Source: Sophora flavescens
Lineage: Eukaryota; Streptophyta; Magnoliopsida; Fabales; Fabaceae
Assembly (NCBI GenBank): GCA_030762895.1
Contig: CM061068.1
Span: forward strand, 76,657,228-76,721,227
Reading direction: 5' to 3'
DNA: 64,000 bases
This document shows positions 57,441 to 64,000 of this stretch, one piece after another. The notes below the pieces were generated by a model that did not search any database, was not told the DNA's origin, and saw only the letters and a program-made list of their open reading frames with translations. Within the stretch, counting starts at the first letter, position 1. Every line of letters starts with the position of its first letter. The position numbers and the translations under genes were made by a program.

Positions 57441-57856
57441 TATGCAACAACTAGCAACTACGGGAAAAGGTTACGGAGATAATAGAGGTGGAGCCTGGAA
57501 GAGGTGCCCAAACGACTAGACCCCAAGCCACCTGGAAGGGTGTTTACCGTGAAGGGAGCTGAATCCTCCCAATACTTGAACTCATACAAGGTATGTGTCC
57601 GATAGGCTAGTAGACTCTCTAACGTATTGTTTGACTCAGCGCTACTCATTCTTTTATCTCGCATGAGTGTAAAGATCATTTGAACTTAACTGTCTCCAAA
57701 TTGCCTTATATCCTTACGGTATCTACTCCAACTAGTAATCCTTTGATTACCATATCTCTTTGCTTAAAGTGTCCTATAGTGATTGAAAATCGAACTTTTG
57801 TTGTAGACCTCATTTGTTTGCCTATGCAATGAGATAGATGTTATCCTTGGCATGGA
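57441..57856 (+). pseudogene. Protease region of the chromovirus
   Basis: A THSFISHEC-like block lies near 57,640, after a disrupted catalytic DSGA position. A DVILGMDWLS-like block near 57,835 marks the end of the protease fold. Stops and shifts lie between them. It would cut Gag-Pol. Confidence 0.75.
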
Positions 57857-59590
57857 TTGGCTTTCGCTAACCATGTAATGCTAGATTGTTCTAGTAAGAC
57901 CTTATCATTTCTTGAACCTTCTAGTATAGTGTCTGCCAATGAAGGGATACCTCTGAGGAGTAACAACTCTCAGGAATTTGTGAGGCTTTGTGCAATGGAA
58001 GCTAATGAGATCCCCAACATAGATTCTATACCTATCGTGAGAGAGTTTCCTGAAGTTTTCCCTCCAGACGTTCCAGGTTTGCCACCGGAAAGAGAAGTGG
58101 AATTCACTATAGACCTAGTACCAGGGACAGGACCTATATCTATAGCACCTTATCGGATGTCACCGGTTGAGTTGACTGAGTTGAAGGAACAATTGGACGA
58201 TATGATGGGGAAAGAGTTCATCAGACCGAGTGTTTCTCCTTGGGGGGCACCGGTGTTGTTCGTTAAGAAAAAGGATGGAAGTGCGAGGTTGTGCACAGAT
58301 TACAGACAGTTGAATAAGGTGACAATTAAGAACAAGTATCCGTTGCCTCGGATCGATGACTTGATGGATCAGTTGAAGGGAGCAGCAATATTCTCAAAGA
58401 TTGATTTAAGATCTGGGTATCATCAGATCAGGGTAAGGAAGGAAGATATACCCAAGACGGCTTTTAGGACGAGGTATGGGCACTATGAGTATTTAGTCAT
58501 GCCTTTCGGTGTAACTAATGCGCCAGCCGTGTTCATGGATTACATGAACCGAATTTTTAGACCTTTCCTCGATAAGTTTGTTGTTGTGTTTATCGACGAT
58601 ATTCTTATCTACTCTCGTACGTGGGAAGAGCATGAGGAACATTTGAGTTTGGTATTGCGAGTCTTAAAGGATAGGCAACTTTATGCCAAACTTTGCAAGT
58701 GTGAGTTTTGGCTGGAAGAAGTGCAATTCTTAGGGCACGTGATTAATAAAGAAGGAATAGCCGTAGATCCAGCTAAGGTTGAGGCAGTTCTTAAATGGGA
58801 ACGACCTAAGTCAGTGAGTGAAGTACGGAGTTTCTTAGGACTTGCTGGATATTATCGGAGGTTCATAGAGGGATTCTCTAAGATTGCGTTGTCCATGACA
58901 CAGTTAACAAGAAAGGATACAACTTTTGTATGGACGGACAAGTGTGAGCAAAGTTTTCAAAAGTTGAAGGAAAGGTTGACTACATCACCTGTGTTGATCT
59001 TACCAGACCCTCTAGGACAGTTTGATGTATACTGTGATGCGTCATACCAAGGTTTAGGTTGTGTTCTGATGCAAGAGGGAAGAGTTGTCGCTTATGCTTC
59101 CCGACAATTGAGGATTCATGAGAGGAATTACCCGACTCATGATTTGGAGTTAGCAGCAATAGTGTTCGCTTTAAAGATATGGCGACACTTTTTGTATGGA
59201 GCAAGGTTTAATGTTTTCAGTGACCATAAGAGCCTGAAGTATCTATTCGACCAAAAGGAATTGAATATGAGGCAGCGGAGGTGGATGGAGTTCATAAAAG
59301 ATTACGATTTTGAGTTATTGTACCACCCTGGTAAGGCCAATGTGGTAGCAGATGCCTTAAGTAGGAAGTCCTTGCATGTATCCGCAATGATGGTTAAGGA
59401 GTTAGAATTGCTTGAACAATTCAGAGATCTGAGCCTAGGAATGGAATTACGGAAAGATAAAGTTTGCTTAAGTATGGTCACTATTAGTAGTGATTTCTTG
59501 AAAGATCTTAAAGATAAGCAAGTTCAGGATCTATACCTTCGGGAGGTTGAAAATAAGAGAAGGCCCATGAATGGATTTTACAATAATTAA
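57857..59590 (+). pseudogene. Reverse transcriptase-RNase H of the chromovirus
   Basis: This frame is open for 577 residues. The domains in order are: the pre-RT tract VPGLPPEREVEF (about residue 75); RT with SPWGAPVLFVKKKDGSARLC, DLRSGYHQIRVRKED and MPFGVTNAPAVFMDYMN; the catalytic FIDD at about residue 245; the thumb (FLGHVINKEGIAVD); and RNase H with YCDASYQGLGCVLM (about 392), LELAAIVFALKIWRH, FSDHKSLKYLF and VVADALSRK. The last 15 codons belong to the tandem array (59,546 on), so the stop at 59,588 is not native. Integrase is absent. Confidence 0.95.
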
Positions 59591-60760
59591 AACAATTAAA
59601 TAAGAGAAGGTCCATCAAGCTACCATTTGTTTTAAACAAATTATCTAATATTTAACAATTTTATATCTAAATTGTTAAATTCATAAAACACGTAGGTGGA
59701 AATAATAAAAAAATTAAAAAAAAGAAGGCATTATAATAAATAAAAATACAATAGGTAAAATAATAATCTAAATATTTTTTATTATAAAAAATCTAGAGGT
59801 CAAAAATCTACGTGGGCACGGCCCGTGACATTTGGCGACGACCTTTTCGTCTACAGTAAAATAATGACATAGTTAAAAATAAGAGAAGGCCCATGAATGA
59901 ATTTTACAATAATTAAAACAATTAAATAAGAGAAGGCCCATCAAGTTATCATTTGTTTTAAACAAATTATCTAATATTAAACAATTTTATATTTAAATTG
60001 TTAAATTCATCAAAAACGAAGGTGGAAATAATAATAAAAAAAGTGAAAAAAAGAAGGCAATATAATAAATAATAATATAACAAATAAAATAAAAATCTAA
60101 ATATTTTTTATTATAAAAAAATCAAGTGATCCAAAAATCTACGTGAGCACGGCCCGTGACCTTTGCCGCCGACCTTTTCGTCCATAGTAAAAGAATGACA
60201 CGGTTAAAAATAAGAGAATTCCCATGAATGGATTTTTCAATAATTAAAATAATTAATTAAATATTTATTATTAAAGAAATGCTAGAGGTCGAAATTATAT
60301 GTGCACCCATCCTGTGACATGTGCCGTTCATTTATTTGTCCGCGATAAAAGCATGGTACAAATGTATTTTAAAAAAAGGCCCTAGAATAAATTATACAAT
60401 AATTAAAATAATTAATTAAATAATTATTATTAAAAAATGGCAGAAGACAAAAATATATGTGGGCCCTGCAAGTTACACGTGTCACCCGTTTATTCGTCCA
60501 CATAAAAAAAGCTACCATTTATTTTAAGCAAATAATATAATATTTAAATTGTTAAATTCATCAAATCAAAAAGTTGAAATTTAAAAAAAAAAACTGAAAA
60601 AGAGAAGGTCATATAATAAATAATAATACAATAAGTAAAATAATTATGTAAATATTTTTTAATATAAAAATTCAAAGACCAAAAAAATTTCATGGGCCAG
60701 GTGCATAACACGTGGCTCCCGCCTATTCGTCAAAAGTAAAAGCAGGACACAATTTAATTT
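59546..60760 (+). repeat. AT-rich tandem array, units of about 326-331 bp
   Basis: Units start GTT(G/A)AAAATAAGAGAAGGC at 59,546, 59,872 and 60,203. Shortened and diverged units go to about 60,760. Each carries a G/C-rich end with GGGCACGGCCCGTGACA and CCTTTTCGTC. There is no coding potential apart from the read-through of the chromovirus frame. Confidence 0.85.
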
Positions 60761-61420
60761 ACACAAATTATATAATCTAAAATATATATATAATTTGGGC
60801 TGGGACCGCCGTCGACACGTGACGTCATCCAATTCTTCTACTGTGACACAATGGTCAAAAAACTGGAGCGCATTCCTAATAAAAGTTTAATTAATTTTTT
60901 TAAAAATAAATAGCATTTTTAAAAAAAATTGAAAAAATTTAAAATTAAAATTTTTTTAATAAAAATGTTAAATTAAAAAAGTTAAATAAATTTTTTTTGT
61001 TTAAAATTTTCTTTTTATAAAAAATGTTTTAATACAAATAAATTAATTTAAAAAAAAAAATCGGATAAAAATATTAAATAAAAAACAAATTTTAACAAAA
61101 AATCGAAAAAATCAAATAAAATAACATTATTTAAAAAAGTTAGAAAACAAATTTATTAAAATAAAAGTTTAATTACAAAAGTTTAAATAAAAAATTATTT
61201 TGTTAAAAAAATGGTTAAATTCTTTTTTAAAAAAAATACAAAAAAATCGAAAAAAAAATTAAATACATTTTTTTAAAATGTTAAAAAATTAAGGTGACAC
61301 GTGTTGCCATTTGGGGATCCAACAGTGAAAAGTTGATCCCTTAATTAGTATATTATAGATAATGTTTACAAACACCTGATCAAAAAAATATAACGTTTAC
61401 AAACATTAATATCGAAAAAT
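60761..61420. other. Extremely A/T-rich low-complexity DNA
   Basis: Runs of AAAATTAAA fill 60,880-61,290. A short GC-richer piece (60,795-60,870) contains ACACGTGACGTCATCC. GTGACACGTGTTGCC is at 61,294. No gene is seen. Confidence 0.6.
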
Positions 61421-62370
61421 GATATTTTGATTCACTTTTGGGACAACATACGGCGACGGCATACGGTGCTGTATTGTGCGGCACTGTAGCAGGTCCTTTT
61501 TTAAAAAAATAGTTTTTTTGAGGAATAAAATTTTTGGTTAAGTATGTGCAAATATATGGTTAATCACATGCAAATATCTTGTTAATTCAGTTCATTATGT
61601 GGTTAATGAGATTTTTGAGGAATAATTTTTTTGGTTAAGTATATGCAAATATCTAGTTAATTACATACAAATATCTCATTAATTCAGTTCATTATTTGGT
61701 TAATGGGTTTTTTTGAGAAATAAAATTTGTGGTTAAGTATGTGCAACTATCTGGTTAATCAGGTACAAATATCTGGTTAATTCAGTTCATTATCTGGTTA
61801 ATGGTTTTCTGGTTAATCAAGTACAAATATCTGGTTAATCAGGTACAAATATCTGGTTAATTCAGTTCATTATCTGGTTAATGGCTAATGAGTTTTTTGA
61901 GAAATAAAATTTTTGGTTAAGTATATGCAAATATCTTGTTAATCACGTACAAATATTTGCTTAATTCAGTTCATTATCTGGTTACTGAGTTTTTTTTAGA
62001 AATAAATTTTTTGGTTAAGTATGTGTAAATATATGGTTAATCATGTACAAATATCTGGTTAATTCCGTTCATTATCTGGTTCATGGGTTTTTTAGTTAAG
62101 TATGTGCAAGTATCTGGTTAATCACGTACAAGTATCTGGTTAATTTAGTTCATTATCTGGTTAATTGGTTTTTTGGTTAGGTATGTGCAAATATTTGGTT
62201 AATCATGTACAAATATCTGTTTAATTCAGTTCATTATCTGGTTAATGGGTTTTTTTGAGATAAAATTTTTTATTTTTTTTAAAAAAGTCAAAAATTGTAA
62301 AAAAAAAAAAAGTAGCTTTATAGTAGCGTATGTTGTCGCGTATGTTTTCCATTTGTGTGTCAAAATAACA
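61421..62370. mobile_element. TIR-bounded minisatellite element
   Basis: The left end has TATTTTGATTCACTTTTGGG with ACAACATACG. The right end, in reverse complement, has TATTTTGACACACAAATGG with AAAACATACG. Between them lie about seven units of roughly 100-115 bases built from GGTTAAGTATGTGCAAATAT, CTGGTTAATCACGTACAAAT and TAATTCAGTTCATTATCTGG. There is no open frame. The TIRs suggest a DNA transposon; no target duplication was found. Confidence 0.6.
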
Positions 62371-62384
62371 CAACTGTTAATAAG

Positions 62385-62583
62385 TGGTAAGCCCAATGGG
62401 TTGGTCTAGTGGAGCATGACAAGGTCTCGTATCTGACAGGTTGCAGGTTCGAGTCCCCACTAGTCTCCTTGAGGTGAGGTAAATGTAAATCACTTTGTAA
62501 GGCTCATAGAGCCCGAAGGTTTTCCCTGCCTTAGATTGGGGCACCATCCCCTCACCCTAAATTTTTTTGTATATAAAAAAAAA
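62385..62583 (+). mobile_element. tRNA-derived SINE
   Basis: An A-box-like TTGGTCTAGTGGAGC (62,401-62,415) and a perfect B box GGTTCGAGTCC (62,446-62,456) are spaced as in a pol III promoter. The body is followed by TTTTTTTGTATATAAAAAAAAA. This is the plant SINE layout. The 5' edge is approximate because no target duplication was clear. Confidence 0.8.
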
Positions 62584-62589
62584 CATTAG

Positions 62590-62720
62590 ACTAAAGGCCC
62601 AATTTGGTCCCTAAGAAAAACATTCGGGTCTGAAATATTCCCTATCCAAAAAAACTATCTATTTAGTCCTTAAGAATGTGTTTATAGTCCATCTGTGAGT
62701 TGACCACCTTTGACCGCAGG
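62590..62720 (+). repeat. Left arm of a 'TTTGGTCCCTAAG' element
   Basis: CCCAATTTGGTCCCTAAGAA and the following 90 bases parallel the left arm of the foldback at 35,402 (GGTCCCT, AAAAACAT, GGGTCT, then repeated TAGTCC words). The right arm would lie beyond 63,607, possibly past the window end. The GRF-type gene remnant sits inside. Confidence 0.55.
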
Positions 62721-63060
62721 TTACCAACTTACGTGGCCCACATTTTTACTGACTTGTCAGTATCTATTTCTCAAGGGGCTGCCACCATGGAAATTATGAT
62801 TAAAAAAATTTAAAAAAAAAACCACCACCAGAGAAGCCAAAACGCATGCCGTTTTGTCCTCCTAACTCCCCTATTTACCTTCTTCTTCCTCCAGCTTCGA
62901 TGTTTCACTGTGTGAAACCCCAGGACTTGTTCTCCCTCACCATTATAAACATTCTTCTTCTCCTTTCCTTATCCGATCGCTACCCTCGTCACCGTGCACC
63001 CTTTCCCTCATCAATCCTAACTGAATCCCTAATTTCTATTTTGCCCCCTTTCATTGTTAG

Positions 63061-63607
63061 ACCAGCATCGAAACAAGTTGGGCGTCTAACAATGTGTCCA
63101 ACCGTGACTATAGTTGGAGTGCTTCCTCAAGCATTGTAACCCCAAAGTTCCCTCCTCCACGTTGCATTTGTAAGAGACCCTGTGTCATCAGCACTTCAAG
63201 AACACTGAAGAACCCAAACAGACCCTTCTATGGTTGCCCTTTATATAAGGTAATGAATCCCTTTCTTTAGTTTCATATTGGTTGGCCTGTCATCTTTACA
63301 TTCTTGCTGGTTTTGGTTGCAGGAGAAGAAACCACATTGTGGCACATTTGTGTGGGTAGATGTATATGAGGCGCAAATGGAACAAGAGAGACTTAAGGAG
63401 ATGGAGATGGAGATGGGAGATGGGATAACTCCTCAGGTGGAGATGGAAATAAGCGAGATGCAAGCAAAGATGAATGAAATGCAAGTCAAGATGTTGCTTA
63501 CATACAAAGATGTTGTTTATCTCCAAAGATCATTTGGAGTTGTGATAGGAGTTGTCTTGGTTTTTGTTGTTATGGTTATGATATTTTTGTTAGACTCAAT
63601 GACTTAG
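63061..63607 (+). pseudogene. GRF zinc-finger protein with C-terminal membrane segment, two exons
   Basis: Exon 1 (63,061-63,249) contains PPRCICKRPCVISTSRTLKN and PFYGCPLYK. Exon 2 (63,323-63,607) continues with PHCGTFVWVD. Together they give the GRF zinc-finger pattern (C-x-C...C...C). The intron starts GTAATG and ends TTGCAG. Exon 2 then has a Met/Glu-rich coiled-coil-like stretch, a hydrophobic segment (GVVIGVVLVFVVMVMIFLL) and a stop. No Met exists in frame between the TAG at 63,058 and the finger, so the start codon appears lost or lies in an unseen exon. Proteins of this kind are common in plant repeats. Function is unknown. Confidence 0.7.
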
Positions 63608-64000
63608 AGATTTTGATATATGATAAATACAACTTAATGTGTATGCAAGTGTTTTAGTGTCAAATAGTAAAGACATGTATCATGCAGTAATCAACAAGTT
63701 CAGTGAGCAAAGACAAGGAAAATATTCAAGGAAGAACTTAAAGAAATCAAAAGAGCTACATGGAGGAATCAAAGAGCAAAGACAGAGATCAAAGGATCAT
63801 CAATACCAAGCTTAACGCAAAAAATTAGATTTAAGTCTTAGATGATTTGTAAGAGAAAGAAATCTCTTATTCACAAATAGCTCAATTAAAAAGATGCATG
63901 AGGAAAATCATTTTTCATAACCTACATTAAAAGGAATAAGTTTTCGTTATTGAAAATGATTTTTGGAAATAAGAAGCGCTCGTCCAACACTGAAGTAATA
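63608..64000. other. AT-rich DNA at the right edge
   Basis: No open frame is present. The A/G-rich sequence from about 63,650 (TGTTTTAGTGTCAAATAGTA onward) has the look of a retrotransposon LTR start, but the window ends before this can be tested. Confidence 0.3.

Larger units (their letters stand above)
52411..59545 (+). mobile_element. Chromovirus (Tekay-like) Ty3/gypsy element, 3' truncated
   Basis: It starts with a 3.76-kb LTR (TGTAACAGCC...GGGGTGTCTCA), followed by a tRNA-Met primer-binding site, a decayed gag and protease and a long open RT-RNase H frame. The integrase, chromodomain and 3' LTR are missing, because the frame runs into an AT-rich tandem array at about 59,546. Assignment to the chromovirus group rests on the RT sequence style and the LTR termini. 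Confidence 0.88.

Noticed and set aside
59546..61360. A Helitron
   Set aside because: I could not find a TC start together with a hairpin and CTRR end; the repeats are better described as a tandem array.
62401..62460. A tRNA gene
   Set aside because: A and B boxes are present, but the sequence cannot form a full cloverleaf with an acceptor stem. The A-rich tail and body fit a SINE.
62846..63139. A 97-residue frame as the real gene upstream of the GRF exons
   Set aside because: It is in another phase from the zinc finger, has no domain, and looks like leader sequence.

Overview
The window is plant nuclear DNA made almost entirely of transposable elements, most of them decayed and nested in one another. 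The lineages seen are Ty3/gypsy (Tat/Ogre-like, Athila-like and chromovirus), Ty1/copia, L1-type LINE, CACTA, foldback or MULE-like elements, a MITE and a tRNA-derived SINE. This set points to a flowering plant, most likely a eudicot. A legume is my best guess, because foldbacks of the 'TTTGGTCCCT' type and GRF zinc-finger repeats are familiar there, but this is inference. I found no intact single-copy host gene, rRNA, true tRNA gene or CRISPR. The host-gene-like traces are a PRP40/FF-type gene fragment (32,405-32,643), one possible glycosyltransferase-14 exon (44,918-44,984) and a GRF zinc-finger/membrane protein remnant (63,061-63,607).

Positions 1-27,021 form one nest. The outermost layer is a LINE (21,442-27,021; its 5' part lies off the window). 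It is split by a minus-strand Athila-like element (12,118-21,441). That element's integrase is split by a plus-strand chromovirus LTR (10,380-12,117), which is itself split by a plus-strand Tat/Ogre-like element (1-10,379), which carries a minus-strand Athila-type solo LTR (471-1,888). The Athila-like 5' LTR also holds a Tat solo LTR (16,818-20,120), which in turn holds an Athila-type solo LTR (17,340-18,669). Five-base target duplications support most junctions.

Positions 27,110-33,966 look like a roughly 1-kb MULE-like element split by an Athila-type solo LTR (27,603-33,465). That LTR is split by a composite chromovirus-LTR insertion (28,146-32,793) carrying a CACTA end, a foldback and the PRP40-like exons. 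A complete but frameshifted CACTA element with matching AAT duplications fills 36,789-43,230. A nearly complete copia element with unusual TA...TA LTR ends fills 45,917-50,964.

A MITE (52,049-52,375) is followed by a chromovirus with a very long 3.76-kb LTR (52,411-56,166). Its polyprotein runs from gag to RNase H and stops abruptly in an AT-rich tandem array (59,546-60,760). The right end holds a TIR-bounded minisatellite, a SINE and the GRF-protein remnant inside what seems to be a foldback or MULE-like element.

The most unusual pattern concerns the Athila-type LTRs. Three of the four carry a GC-rich cassette just upstream of the TATA-like box. Each cassette is built from a different self-complementary 6-mer (TCGCGA, AGCGCT, GCTAGC), while the rest of the LTR stays recognisably related. 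One cassette includes a palindromic module that also occurs in the leader of the CACTA transposase gene.
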